NCBI RefSeq assembly: GCF_003347665.1
Contig: NZ_QDGA01000001.1
Span: 248,655 to 312,654, forward strand
Length of the DNA stretch: 64,000 nucleotides
Origin: Microvirga calopogonii
Lineage (GTDB): Bacteria > Pseudomonadota > Alphaproteobacteria > Rhizobiales > Beijerinckiaceae
Direction: 5' to 3'
Positions 18,014 to 26,642 of the stretch are shown in pieces. Below the pieces are notes generated by a model. That model did no database searches. It was not told where the DNA came from and worked only from the letters and a program-made list of their open reading frames with translations. Both the position numbers and the translations under genes were made by a program. Position 1 is the stretch's first letter. Each line of letters begins with the position of its first letter.

Positions 18014-18463
18014 TCACAGTTCAGTGTCGGCGCTTGGGTTGGGCTTGGCGTCTGCAGGCGCCGCTTCTTTCACCGTGATCCTGACGGTGTGGCTCTCCAC
18101 CTTGCCGCTGGCCGACTTGACCTCATAGCTGACCTCGTCGGCTCCCGTGTAGGCGGGGTTGGACTTGTAGAAGATCCCCTGGGCTGTTGCCTCCAGCTTC
18201 GGGCAACGGGAGATCCGTCCGGCTTTGAGCTTCCCGCTGCGCACGTTCAGCTCGCCATGCTTGGGCGGGGTCACCACCCGGACCGTCGGCAGCGGCCCCG
18301 ACGTGCAGTCCTTTTGCACGTTGCCGTAAACCCCCAAGCGATGGGATTTGCCGGCAACCGCGTCCGCGCTGCGGTAAGCGCTGTTGGTCTGAGCCAGGGC
18401 GGCTCCGGGCAGGATAAGAACGCCAGCGAGGATGAAGAGAGCGGAGCGTTTCAGGCGAACCAT
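18014..18463 (-). CDS. Exported protein with Ig-like/cadherin-like fold features
   Basis: A 149-residue secreted protein. The signal peptide (about residues 1-24) ends at GAALA-QTN. The mature part has two cysteines (about residues 54 and 87), likely a disulfide, and the pattern PPKHGELNV ... YKSNPAYTGADEVSYEV ... THTVRITVK that recalls bacterial Ig/cadherin-like tandem-repeat modules (Big-type DxxSYxV strands). A perfect ribosome site (aaaggagg) precedes the ATG. Function unknown; it is transcribed in the same direction as the terC-like gene upstream, with a 71-base gap. Confidence 0.7.
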   Translation of the reverse strand: MVRLKRSALFILAGVLILPGAALAQTNSAYRSADAVAGKSHRLGVYGNVQKDCTSGPLPTVRVVTPPKHGELNVRSGKLKAGRISRCPKLEATAQGIFYKSNPAYTGADEVSYEVKSASGKVESHTVRITVKEAAPADAKPNPSADTEL

Positions 18464-18534
18464 TTATGGCCTCCTTTCAGGAAAATTGAAGCTGACGGGA
18501 GGCTGCGACAGGCGCGGCCTCCCTGCGCGAGGTC

Positions 18535-19293
18535 TCAGTGTTTCGGTTCGGCAGCAGATCCAGCGGACTTGCGGCGGACGGCCCGCCTGGAGAGCATGTT
18601 GAGTCCCTCGATCAGAGCCGAGAAGGCCATGGCGGCGTAGATATAGCCCTTCGGCACGTGCGCCCCGAAGCCCTCCGCGATCAGCGTCATGCCGATCATC
18701 AGCAGGAAACCCAGGGCCAGCATCACCACTGTCGGGTTGTTGTGGATGAACTGGGCCAGAGGGTTTGCGGCCAGAAGCATCACGGTCACGGCGACCACCA
18801 CGGCGATCACCATGATCATGACCACGTCGGTCATGCCGACCGCCGTGATGATGCTGTCGAGGGAGAAGACGAGGTCGAGCAGCAGGATCTGCGTGATCGC
18901 GGCGCCGAACGTCATGGTGGCTTTCGCGGTGTCGAACACGTCGTCGGACGGCGTCGGGTCCACGTTGTGATGGATCTCCTTCGTCGCCTTCCAGACCAGG
19001 AAGAGACCGCCGCCGATCAGGATCAGATCCCGCCAGGAGAAGGCATGCCCGAACAGCGTGAAGATCGGCTCCGTCAGGGTCACGATGATAGCGATGGTGC
19101 CGAGCAGCCCCAGGCGCAGGATCAGCGCCAGGCCGATGCCGATGCGCCGCGCCCTCGAGCGCTGATGCTCCGGCAGCTTGTTCGTGAGGATCGAGATGAA
19201 GATCAGGTTGTCGATGCCGAGCACCACCTCCATCACGACCAGAGTCGCAAGAGCCACGAGGGCGGTAGGATCGGAAATCCAGGAGAAGTCCAT
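18535..19293 (-). CDS. TerC family integral membrane protein
   Basis: A 252-residue polytopic membrane protein of the TerC family, several members of which export manganese or protect exoenzymes during metalation. Hallmarks are the conserved acidic TM motifs [15 protein letters not shown] (residues 22-36) and [20 protein letters not shown] (about 137-156), related by internal repetition. About seven TM helices are predicted. I looked for a manganese (yybP-ykoY) riboswitch upstream and did not find one. Confidence 0.9.
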   Translation of the reverse strand: MDFSWISDPTALVALATLVVMEVVLGIDNLIFISILTNKLPEHQRSRARRIGIGLALILRLGLLGTIAIIVTLTEPIFTLFGHAFSWRDLILIGGGLFLVWKATKEIHHNVDPTPSDDVFDTAKATMTFGAAITQILLLDLVFSLDSIITAVGMTDVVMIMVIAVVVAVTVMLLAANPLAQFIHNNPTVVMLALGFLLMIGMTLIAEGFGAHVPKGYIYAAMAFSALIEGLNMLSRRAVRRKSAGSAAEPKH

Positions 19294-19519
19294 TCGGGAA
19301 TCCTATGGTCAGGGGTCCAGGGGGATCGGCCCGGAAGCGGAACCGTTCGTTGGTTTTCCGGATGACAAAACCGAAAATGAGATCATTGCCGTCGCAACCG
19401 CTGCGGATCTCGAGGTGCTCGGCGACATGTTTCGGGCAGAAGGTGTCGCCCTCCAGTTCGCAGGCTGCCGGGCTGCAGGATCAAGGCGGCGATAAGGTGG
19501 GCAGAGCGTCTGTCCATGC

Positions 19520-20812
19520 TCAGGCCGCCTCGCGATGCTCGATCCTGGTTGCCAGCACTTTGTCGATGCGCCGGCCATCGAGGTCGACCACCTCGAAGCG
19601 CCAGCCCATTGTTTCGACCGTCTCACCCGTCTCCGGCATGTGCTGCAGCTCGCCGATCACCAGACCGGCCACGGTCTCGTAGTCGCGCCGCCCGGGCAGC
19701 GATATCCCGAGCTGATCGGCCATCTCGTCGGCGGGCATCCAGCCGGCCAGGAGCCACGAGCCGTCCTCCCGCTGCACGGCTTCAGGCTCCTCCTCGTGCT
19801 CGTCGGACCGGAAGGCCCCCGCAATGGCATCCAGGATGTCGGCCGGCGTCACCACGCCGTCGAAGTGGCCGTATTCGTCATGGACAAGCGCCATCGGGAC
19901 CTCGGCCTCCCGCAGCACCTCAAGAGCATCGAGGGCATCGAGGGTATCGGGGATGATCGGCGCCTTGCGGATGTGAGTGCGGATGTCGAGCGGCTCGTCG
20001 CGCAGCGTGGCGGCCAGAAGCTCCCGGGCCTGCACGACGCCGAGCATGTGGTCGGGGTGGTCCTCCGCTACGGGGAGGCGGGAATGAGGCGTGTTGATCA
20101 GACAATCCCGGATGCTCTCCTGCGAAGCATTGATGTTGATCCAGTCCACGTCGGTCCTTGGTGTCATCACCCCGCGCACGGCACGGTCACCCAGACGCAG
20201 GACGCCGGCGATCATCCGGCGCTCGCCGGTCTCGATCACGCCCGCCGTTTCCGCTTCGGCGACGATCGTCTTGATCTCCTCTTCGGTGACGGCGCTCTCG
20301 GATTCCGTGCTTTGCCCCATGAGACGGAAGATCAGCTTCGTGGAGGCGTCGAGCAGCCAGACGACCGGTGCCGCGATCCGGGAGATCAGCGCCATCAGGG
20401 GCGCGACCATGCAGGCGATCCCTTCCGGGTTCTTGAGCGCCAGGTGCTTGGGCACGAGCTCGCCGACCACAACGGAGAGATAGGTGATGGAGCCGATCAC
20501 GATGCCGTAGCCCAGAGGTTCTGCGGCGGCATCAGGCACTCCGTTCCTTTCGAGGATGTCGGTGAGCATGGCACCAAGCGCCGCGCCCGAGAACGCGCCG
20601 GCCAGCACGCCGACCAGGGTGATGCCGATCTGAACGGTCGAGAGGAAACGGCCGGGCTCTTCCGCCAGTCTCAGGGCAGTACCGGCCCCGGCACGGCCGC
20701 TATCCGCCATCATCTTCAGGCGGGCTTTTCGAGCCGACACGATGGCCAGTTCGGACAGGGCGAAGAGGCCATTGAGCCCAATGAGAAGAAGGGCGATGCC
20801 GAGTTCAAGCAC
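19520..20812 (-). CDS. CNNM/CorC hemolysin family transporter
   Basis: A 430-residue protein with domain order DUF21/CNNM membrane domain (about residues 1-190, with the helix start GLFALSELAIVSARKARL), a CBS pair (about 205-330, VMTPRTDVDWI and a matching GHFDGVVTPADILDAI), and a C-terminal CorC_HlyC transporter-associated domain (about 340-425). Family members are linked to magnesium or cobalt efflux. The start is a GTG read from 20812. It ends 226 bases before terC-like gene's start, in the same direction. Confidence 0.92.
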   Translation of the reverse strand: MLELGIALLLIGLNGLFALSELAIVSARKARLKMMADSGRAGAGTALRLAEEPGRFLSTVQIGITLVGVLAGAFSGAALGAMLTDILERNGVPDAAAEPLGYGIVIGSITYLSVVVGELVPKHLALKNPEGIACMVAPLMALISRIAAPVVWLLDASTKLIFRLMGQSTESESAVTEEEIKTIVAEAETAGVIETGERRMIAGVLRLGDRAVRGVMTPRTDVDWININASQESIRDCLINTPHSRLPVAEDHPDHMLGVVQARELLAATLRDEPLDIRTHIRKAPIIPDTLDALDALEVLREAEVPMALVHDEYGHFDGVVTPADILDAIAGAFRSDEHEEEPEAVQREDGSWLLAGWMPADEMADQLGISLPGRRDYETVAGLVIGELQHMPETGETVETMGWRFEVVDLDGRRIDKVLATRIEHREAA

Positions 20813-20884
20813 GGTGTGTCAGGTGCCCTGGGCACCCCTCCAGGATTGTCGATAGTTCGCTTGCGGACATTGGATCGTCGGTTC

Positions 20885-21553
20885 TCATCCAAAGATGACC
20901 CACAATTGATCGAGAAAGGCGTTGATGCCGGCGAAGATCGCCGAGGAGATCGCCGTCAGGATCAGCAGGCTGCCGATCGCAGCGAGCCAGCCCACGAGCG
21001 TGGCCAATCCATCCCGCTCAACAATGCCGAGCGCGAAGGCTGAAATGGCAAAGGCCGGGGGAATGTTCCCGAACGGGATCGGCAGGAAGAGGATGATCGC
21101 CAGCAGCAGGCAGGTGGCGCCCACGATCCGCTCCGGGACGGGATGAAGCAGCATGCCGAGCCGGGGCCGCAGGAAGCGTTCCGCCCGGTGCAGAATGGGA
21201 GTGAGCTTTGCCGTCAGGAGCGTGAAGAAGTCACGGGAAATGGAGCGCTCGCAAATAAAGCGGGGCATCCAAAGAGTCGGACGCCCGAGCATCAGCTGGG
21301 CCGTCACGAAGAGCAGCGGCGCTCCCAGTACGGCCGACATGCCGGGCGGCAGCGGCAGCACGTTGGGGGCTGCGAACAGAAGCATCAGGGCTCCGAAGGC
21401 CCGGTCGCCGAAGGCATCCAGCACGTCGCCAATGCTGATGGTCGCCGCCGGTCGGCTGGCGAGATCGCTCAGAACCTCGGAAAACCGTTGTCGGGGCTCC
21501 ACATCGTCGTCCGGTGACACGACGGTGGAGAGACTACTCGAAGGGTCGGGCAT
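20885..21553 (-). CDS. ExoD family membrane protein
   Basis: A 222-residue membrane protein of the ExoD family (exopolysaccharide synthesis, ExoD), first known from Sinorhizobium nodulation-defective mutants; the molecular role is unresolved. Typical features are the soluble N-terminal helix FSEVLSDLASRPAATISIGDVLDAFGDRAFGALMLLF-like region around residues 24-60 (with the glycine-rich turn GDRAFGALML), the conserved LPLPPGMSAVLGAPLLF, and C-terminal TM helices. It sits 72 bases upstream of the CNNM gene in the same direction. Confidence 0.87.
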   Translation of the reverse strand: MPDPSSSLSTVVSPDDDVEPRQRFSEVLSDLASRPAATISIGDVLDAFGDRAFGALMLLFAAPNVLPLPPGMSAVLGAPLLFVTAQLMLGRPTLWMPRFICERSISRDFFTLLTAKLTPILHRAERFLRPRLGMLLHPVPERIVGATCLLLAIILFLPIPFGNIPPAFAISAFALGIVERDGLATLVGWLAAIGSLLILTAISSAIFAGINAFLDQLWVIFG

Positions 21554-21717
21554 GGGCCTGTCTATAGTGGCTCGCTCGGAACAAGGCGAGTGGGGTGGTC
21601 AAGAATTTGTCGGCGGTCCTGAAAGCAACAGGTTCAAGGGCCTCGCCAGCGCCGTTGGGCCGATGCTCCGCTCTTTCGATGAGCACATCGTTCGGGGCGG
21701 ACCCAGTGGGCCGCGCT

Positions 21718-21752
21718 AGCGAAAACCGGATCCACTTTTCCGCACGATGTGC
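21718..21752. repeat. Half copy of the palindromic repeat
   Basis: The block gaaaaccggatccactttt followed by ccgcacgatgtgc is identical in core to the perfect palindrome at 6955-6994, but only the right arm is intact. It is a decayed copy in the 288-base gap 21554-21841, which holds no gene that I can support. Confidence 0.75.
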
Positions 21753-21841
21753 TAGCGTGGAACCCCGGCCCAAAGGATTGAAGCTGCGTGTAAAAGCCCT
21801 CGCGGTTGTTGAGATGTCGAGGCAATTTACGGCAAGACGAG

Positions 21842-22165
21842 CTACCGGCCTGCTTTGATCTGCTCGACGGCCTCGTTCATGAGGCCGGCCAGGACACCCG
21901 CCAGCTCGGCATCACTAGCCGTCTTTCCTGCCGCCTCGAAATCCTGGCGAACCTTGCGGATGACGTCCCCGTCGCCGGCCTCTTGGAAATCGGCAAGGAT
22001 GACCGCTTTCGAATAGTCCTCGGCATCCGAGCCGGACTTGCCGAGCTGATGCGCCGCCCAGAGGCCGAAAAGCTTGTTGCGGCGGGCCGTTGCCTTGAAG
22101 CGCAGCTCCTCGTCGTGGGCGAACTTCTTTTCGAACGCATCTCTGCGATCATCGAAACTGGCCAT
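21842..22165 (-). CDS. ATPase inhibitor subunit zeta (DUF1476)
   Basis: A 107-residue protein of the DUF1476 family. In Paracoccus the member of this family is the zeta subunit, which blocks reverse rotation of the F1Fo-ATPase. The family pattern is clear: MASFDDRRDAFEKKFAHDEE at the N-terminus, RRNKLFGLWAA, and a four-helix body ending in LAGLMNEAVEQIKAGR. The ATG read from 22165 gives the standard start; the frame upstream is not family-like. It is alone on the minus strand behind the DUF2076 gene. Confidence 0.92.
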   Translation of the reverse strand: MASFDDRRDAFEKKFAHDEELRFKATARRNKLFGLWAAHQLGKSGSDAEDYSKAVILADFQEAGDGDVIRKVRQDFEAAGKTASDAELAGVLAGLMNEAVEQIKAGR

Positions 22166-22303
22166 ACTTGTTGTCCCTTCAGGTCCGTGACTAACGTGGC
22201 ATCGACGCACCCGCGGCCGGCGGCACAAGCCGCCAGGCCGCGGGTGCTTGTCTCTTCGGAAACATCTTTGCGGAGGATGTCCAGGACGGCTCCGGCTGCG
22301 GGA

Positions 22304-22867
22304 TCAGACGTCTTCCTCGAAGCCGAAATCGTCTCCGGCATCGCCGAAGTCCTCGGCGGCGGCCTGCTGCGGCTCAGCCTGACCGGCCTCCGCCGCGTTG
22401 GCCTCGCCGCCGGAGAAGGCGCCCGCGATCATGTTGCCCAGCAGAACGCCGCCGGCGACACCCATGGCGGTCTGGGCCGCGCCAGCCAGGAATCCGCCGC
22501 CTCCGCGGGGAGCCATGCCAGCCATGCCGGGTGCCATGTGAGGTGGCATGCCGTGTTGCGGCTGGTAAGGCTGCTGTGGCTGAGGACGAGGCTGACCGCC
22601 GCCGAAAAGTCCGGAGAGGAAGCCGCCTCCGCCTGCCGGGCGGTTGGCGAGTTCCTGCTCCAGCTGCTGGATGCGGCCTTGCGCGGCGCTCAAAGCCTGC
22701 TCCTGCACCACGATGGTCTGGGCCATGAAGTAGGGCGCATTCGGCTGCTGGTTGATCTGCGAGCGGATGAAATCCGCCGCCTGAGCGTCCGGAGGCGTGG
22801 CCTGGCGCTCGACCTGGGCGATCTTGCCGAAGAGCTGTTCGATGGCCTGACGGTCCTGATGGTCCAT
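22304..22867 (-). CDS. DUF2076 domain protein
   Basis: A 187-residue protein with the DUF2076 N-terminal helical region (DRQAIEQLFGKIAQVE, residues 4-19), a coiled-coil-like segment around residues 52-75, then low-complexity Gly/Pro/Gln-rich sequence with GGGFLSGLFGGGQ and GGGFLAGAAQTAMG motifs, and a very acidic C-terminus. Function unknown; the family often occurs near Bax-inhibitor or stress genes. It begins 32 bases after the Bax-inhibitor gene in the same direction, so the two are likely one operon. The long open frame that fuses both regions is a shadow. Confidence 0.85.
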   Translation of the reverse strand: MDHQDRQAIEQLFGKIAQVERQATPPDAQAADFIRSQINQQPNAPYFMAQTIVVQEQALSAAQGRIQQLEQELANRPAGGGGFLSGLFGGGQPRPQPQQPYQPQHGMPPHMAPGMAGMAPRGGGGFLAGAAQTAMGVAGGVLLGNMIAGAFSGGEANAAEAGQAEPQQAAAEDFGDAGDDFGFEEDV

Positions 22868-22899
22868 GAAAATCGATCCTTTCTGGCAATGGACGGTGG

Positions 22900-23616
22900 T
22901 TACTCTTCCCGCTGCCCGGTGAGGCTCAGCAGCAGCTGGAACAGGTTGATGAAGTTCAGGTAGAGCGAGAGCGCGCCGAACACGGCCATCTTGTTGTTGG
23001 CCTCGTGCCCGAACCCTTCGGCGTATTGCTCCTTGATCGATTGCGTGTCGTAGGCGGTGAGCCCGGTGAACACGAGCACGCCGATGATCGAGATCGCGAA
23101 TTGCAGTGCGCTGGAGCCGACGAAGATGTTCACCAGCGACGCGATGATGATGCCGATCAGGCCCATGACGAGGAACGAGCCGAACTTCGAGAGATCGCGC
23201 TTGGTGGTGTAGCCGTAGAGGCTGGTGGCGCCGAACATGGCGGCCGTGATGAAGAAGGTGCGGGCGATGCTCGTGCCGGTGAACACCAGGAACACGGAGG
23301 CGAGCGACAGCCCCATCACGGCCGAGAAGGCGAAGAAGGCGGTGCGCGCGGACGCCGCCGTCATCCGCTCCATGCGGAAGGAGAAAATGAAGATGAAGGC
23401 CAGCGGCGCCAGCATCACCACCCACTTCAGCGGTGTCTGGAACAGCGGCACGTAAAGGGCCGGGGTCGAGGCGACGAAGAAGGCCACGAGCCCTGTGACC
23501 ACGAGGCCAAGCCCCATGGTGTTGTAGACCCGCAGCATGTGCTGGCGCAGGCCCTCGTCGAAGACGGCGCCGCTGGCGCGCGCCGTGGTCGTTTGCCAAG
23601 CGTAGGGTGTATTCAC
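22900..23616 (-). CDS. Bax inhibitor-1/YccA family protein
   Basis: A 238-residue protein with seven predicted TM helices, a member of the TMBIM/BI-1 family (bacterial YetJ is a pH-sensitive calcium leak channel; YccA interacts with FtsH). The N-terminal RQHMLRVYNTMGLGLVVTGL and the C-terminal motif TAYDTQSIKEQY, with the conserved aspartate pair region, and SLYLNFINLFQLLL are typical. The GTG start read from 23616 has an excellent ribosome site (aggagg). It starts 19 bases after the anti-sigma gene's end, so it may be in the ECF sigma operon. Confidence 0.92.
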   Translation of the reverse strand: MNTPYAWQTTTARASGAVFDEGLRQHMLRVYNTMGLGLVVTGLVAFFVASTPALYVPLFQTPLKWVVMLAPLAFIFIFSFRMERMTAASARTAFFAFSAVMGLSLASVFLVFTGTSIARTFFITAAMFGATSLYGYTTKRDLSKFGSFLVMGLIGIIIASLVNIFVGSSALQFAISIIGVLVFTGLTAYDTQSIKEQYAEGFGHEANNKMAVFGALSLYLNFINLFQLLLSLTGQREE

Positions 23617-23635
23617 GTTATTCCTCCTGTTGGGG

Positions 23636-24397
23636 TCACTGAAGCTTGCGGGCGAGCCGGGCGGCGGCCCGTTCGAGGACCTTGTCGCTGCCGGTTCCGG
23701 TCAGCGCATAGGCGAGCTGGCCTGTCTGCCAGTAGACGGTCGTCGCTTCATCGAAGCGGGCGACCGTCGGGTCGATGACGTCGAAGACCGGCACATGGGC
23801 GGCGAACAGCGACACGCGGCCGAGATCGTCGGCATCGACGGCGATCTCGACGCTGTGGCCGTCACGGGACGGGAAGACTTGCGCATCCCGAACCTTCCAG
23901 TCGTCAGGCAAGGGCGGCAGCCGAACGCCGGTTCCGGCCAAGAGCTCGGCCGGATCGTATCCGGCAGCCTCGGTCTGCGAGGCCATGCGGGCGCGCACCA
24001 GAGCCGTCTCATGCGAATGCAGGGCATCCTCGACGAAGGCGGGCGGCTTGGGTGAGGCCGCGCTGTCGGTAACGCCCAAGCCAACCTGCCCGTGAGCGAG
24101 CCAGCCAAACCCGATGAGCGCCGCGACGGCGGCGATCCGTCGTAGCTTCAACCCGAATTCCCGCCAGGCGAGAACGCGCTCAAGCCGAGTGGCCGCTCCA
24201 AGCGTCGCCTCCGGCGGACGCGGCAGGGGTGCCGAGTGGATCAGTCGGAGGGTATCGCGATCCTTGAGATCGGCCATGACACGCACGGCCGCTTCCGGAT
24301 CGCGCGCGAGATATTCCTCCACCTCGATCCGCCGGGCCGGGGCAAGCTGCTCATCGACGTAAGCCAGAAGGTCCGCTTCGGTGACGGGGTCAGACAT
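23636..24397 (-). CDS. Anti-sigma factor
   Basis: A 253-residue membrane-anchored anti-sigma factor that should hold the ECF sigma encoded just upstream. The N-terminal part (VTEADLLAYVDEQLAPARRIEVEEYL, key residues Asp/Leu/Tyr 10-13) is an anti-sigma domain without the HxxxCxxC zinc motif. One TM helix lies at about residues 87-103, followed by a periplasmic domain of about 150 residues related to those of NrsF/RseA-like transmembrane regulators. It overlaps the sigma gene by 8 bases, a strong sign of coupling. Confidence 0.88.
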   Translation of the reverse strand: MSDPVTEADLLAYVDEQLAPARRIEVEEYLARDPEAAVRVMADLKDRDTLRLIHSAPLPRPPEATLGAATRLERVLAWREFGLKLRRIAAVAALIGFGWLAHGQVGLGVTDSAASPKPPAFVEDALHSHETALVRARMASQTEAAGYDPAELLAGTGVRLPPLPDDWKVRDAQVFPSRDGHSVEIAVDADDLGRVSLFAAHVPVFDVIDPTVARFDEATTVYWQTGQLAYALTGTGSDKVLERAAARLARKLQ

Positions 24398-24938
24398 CGG
24401 GTCCTCCTACAATGCGCAGACTTGGCCGACCGCCTTGCGCCGGCCGAGACACGTCGTTTCCGGCCTCGAAGCCCCGCAAGGCGGCGCGGGCGCGGCCCAG
24501 GCGGGACATGAGGGTCCCCACCGGGATCTTCAGCGCATCGGCGGCCTCCTGATAAGCGAGGCCCTCGATGGCCACGAGGTGCAGGACGGCGCGCTGCTCG
24601 TCCGGCAGGCTCATGAAGGCGGCCTGGACCTGCTTCAGCCGCACCCGGCTTTCCTGTTCGGGCGGGGCTTCGCTGTCGACGAAGGAGGCAGCCTGCTCCA
24701 GGCGGCGAGCCTCCGCCATTTGACGGCGCCGGTGATCGATGAAGGTGTTGTGAAGAATCGAGAGCAGCCAGCCGCGCAGGTTCCCTCCCGAGCGAAAGGA
24801 GCCGTTCCGCTCGTAGGCGCGGACAAGGGTGTCCTGCACCAGATCCTCGGCCTGAGCCTCGTCGCGAGTCAGGGATCGGGCATAGCGCCGCAAGGGGCCG
24901 AGCAGGCCAATGACGTCCATGCGCTTCGTGTCGTTCAT
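24390..24938 (-). CDS. ECF-family RNA polymerase sigma factor
   Basis: A 182-residue extracytoplasmic-function sigma factor. Region 2 (about residues 13-78) has LRRYARSLTRDEAQAEDLVQ and NLRGWLLSILHNTFIDHRRR; region 4 (about 105-160) has LPDEQRAVLHLVAIEGLAYQ and the helix-turn-helix with [17 protein letters not shown]. It overlaps its anti-sigma gene. It is not the EcfG general stress sigma, since no PhyR or NepR is nearby. I find no clear own-type promoter upstream. Confidence 0.94.
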   Translation of the reverse strand: MNDTKRMDVIGLLGPLRRYARSLTRDEAQAEDLVQDTLVRAYERNGSFRSGGNLRGWLLSILHNTFIDHRRRQMAEARRLEQAASFVDSEAPPEQESRVRLKQVQAAFMSLPDEQRAVLHLVAIEGLAYQEAADALKIPVGTLMSRLGRARAALRGFEAGNDVSRPAQGGRPSLRIVGGPDV

Positions 24939-25005
24939 GCAAGGTATACGGAGCCGTTTGCGGGTTTAATCCCCGTGCTGTTCGGATTTCTCGGTGCTGT
25001 CTCGG

Positions 25006-25407
25006 TCATGTCAGGTGCCGCTTGGCGCGCGCGGCGATGACGCCGGTCTCGAAGACGCGGACGAGCCGATCCATGGCGAAGGGCTTGCGCAGGAAAATGC
25101 CGTGCCGCAGCCGACCCGGCAGGGTCGTTTGCACGGCCGAGGCATAGACAGCCGGCTTGTCGGGCCAGATGAAGCTGAAAGTGGTGCCGACCTCCCAGCC
25201 GTCGACTTGGCCTGGGAGCTCGATGGTGCAGTAGAGGCCGTCGAAGTCGGCCGCTGCGATTAGATCGAGGGCATCTTCGCCGGACGATGCCAGAACGGCC
25301 TCATAGCCGGCCTGTCTGAGGGCGCGGGCAATCAGCGCGCCAACTTTGGCATCGTCCTCGACGACGAGAACTGAGGGGCCGGACAGCTCGGGAAAAGTGG
25401 AATCCAT
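25006..25407 (-). CDS. Single-domain response regulator lacking the phospho-aspartate
   Basis: A 133-residue stand-alone receiver domain with no output domain. The acidic pair (Glu 17-Asp 18-Asp 19 in VVEDDAKVG) and the conserved lysine (Lys 108 in LRKPF) are present, but the phosphorylated aspartate is replaced by Thr 61 in the segment LYCTIELPG, where typical relatives have DIELPG. It therefore probably works without phosphorylation or has lost signalling. The ATG read from 25407 is chosen by an aggatcc-type site upstream; a longer frame to 25452 is unlike receivers. It precedes the ECF sigma by 67 bases on the same strand. Confidence 0.85.
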   Translation of the reverse strand: MDSTFPELSGPSVLVVEDDAKVGALIARALRQAGYEAVLASSGEDALDLIAAADFDGLYCTIELPGQVDGWEVGTTFSFIWPDKPAVYASAVQTTLPGRLRHGIFLRKPFAMDRLVRVFETGVIAARAKRHLT

Positions 25408-25604
25408 GATCGGATCCTCCAGTTGCGGTCGCGCTCGTTGGCGCAAGGGCAAGAGAAGGAGTCCGACATCGCGAGCGGCGACCCGCTCGCCAGAGGGGCC
25501 CGGACCCTAAGGCAACGCTGATGTAGGCAGGGCATGCTACGCCCGCAAGAGGGGCGGCATCGGGTGCCGCCCCTCTTGCGCGGAAAGCAGCAAACCGCAA
25601 CGAG

Positions 25605-26642
25605 CTATGCAACCTGCTGGATCGCCGAGAGCTTCCAGGGTCCGGCACTGTCGCGGCGGAAGGTCCAGACCTCCGTGACCTCCTCGGTCTTCTCCGGTGC
25701 GCCGGCAACGGCGTTGCCGCTCACCCGCTCGATGACCTGTTCGGTAATGGCATAGCGCATCGCGACAGTGGCGTACTCGGTTGGACCCTCACGCCACGCC
25801 TCGGCGAGATCACCCTGCAGGAGCTTCACGTCAGAAACAGCCTCACGCACTCCCTTGCGAGCGTTGTCGTTCAGCTCTTCCTGGAAGTAGCCGGCCATCT
25901 CCGGCGTGGCGAGCGCCCACAAAGCCGGAATGTCTTCGCGCCCATAGGCCGTCTGGATGTCGCCGAGGGCCCGCTCGAAGGCCGCATAATCGTCCGGCCC
26001 GATGACGATCTCCTGACCGCTCGGCCGTGAAGCCGGGCGGGTGCCAGCCGCTGCCGCCGCACCGATGCCGCCAGAGGCGGCCCGTCCACCTGGCGAGACC
26101 ATGCCGCCAAGGGTCGAACGCTGCATCGGGGCGCCTGCATTCGCCCCTGCCAGTGCCGGCTGCTGCCGCCGACGGAGGAGCCGGACGACCAGATAGACGA
26201 GACCACCGATGAGCGCGATCTGCATCAGAAAGCCCAGGATCGACGTCAGCGATCCAAGCCCTCCGAACAGGCCTGCACCGAACAGCGCGCCCAGCAAGCC
26301 TGCCCCCAACAGACCGGCGAAGAACCCGCCGCCGAAGCGGCTCCGTGCCGGTTGGGATGCCTGGGTCGACGGAGACGCTGGCCGGGGCTGGACCTGACTC
26401 GGGGTCGTCTGCGAGCGCTGGAGCGGCTGTGCGGTCGAGGGAGCCGTCTGGGTGGCGGGGGGAGCGTCGAAGGTGCGTGATCCACGTGAGCCCACGCTGC
26501 CTTTGCTCCGGGCCTCGGCCACGCCGCTCATCGCGACGACAAGCACGCCCGCCAGGGCGAAAGCGACGCGTCCTCGGCGCGAGAAGCTCGCCGCCTTGCG
26601 TAGGGGCTGACCGCTCGCCTGATCGGTCGAAGAATGTGGCAT
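25605..26642 (-). CDS. Tim44-like domain membrane protein
   Basis: A 345-residue protein: signal anchor (about residues 24-45), a disordered Ser/Thr/Pro/Gln-rich linker (45-100), a very hydrophobic glycine-rich region with one or two TM helices (about 103-158, GFFAGLLGAGLLGALFGAGL-type), then a C-terminal Tim44-like domain (about 215-345). Bacterial Tim44-domain proteins (TimA in Caulobacter) are periplasmic or membrane-linked with unclear function. It stands alone, with the C-terminal domain intact. Confidence 0.85.
   Translation of the reverse strand: MPHSSTDQASGQPLRKAASFSRRGRVAFALAGVLVVAMSGVAEARSKGSVGSRGSRTFDAPPATQTAPSTAQPLQRSQTTPSQVQPRPASPSTQASQPARSRFGGGFFAGLLGAGLLGALFGAGLFGGLGSLTSILGFLMQIALIGGLVYLVVRLLRRRQQPALAGANAGAPMQRSTLGGMVSPGGRAASGGIGAAAAAGTRPASRPSGQEIVIGPDDYAAFERALGDIQTAYGREDIPALWALATPEMAGYFQEELNDNARKGVREAVSDVKLLQGDLAEAWREGPTEYATVAMRYAITEQVIERVSGNAVAGAPEKTEEVTEVWTFRRDSAGPWKLSAIQQVA

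Noticed and set aside
19294-19519. Manganese (yybP-ykoY) riboswitch before the TerC gene
   Set aside because: TerC genes sometimes have one, but the typical conserved internal-loop sequences were not found here.
22304-23599. 431-residue minus frame running through the Bax-inhibitor and DUF2076 regions
   Set aside because: Only the last 187 residues (DUF2076) are in frame with a real gene; the rest is a shadow of the Bax-inhibitor gene in another frame.
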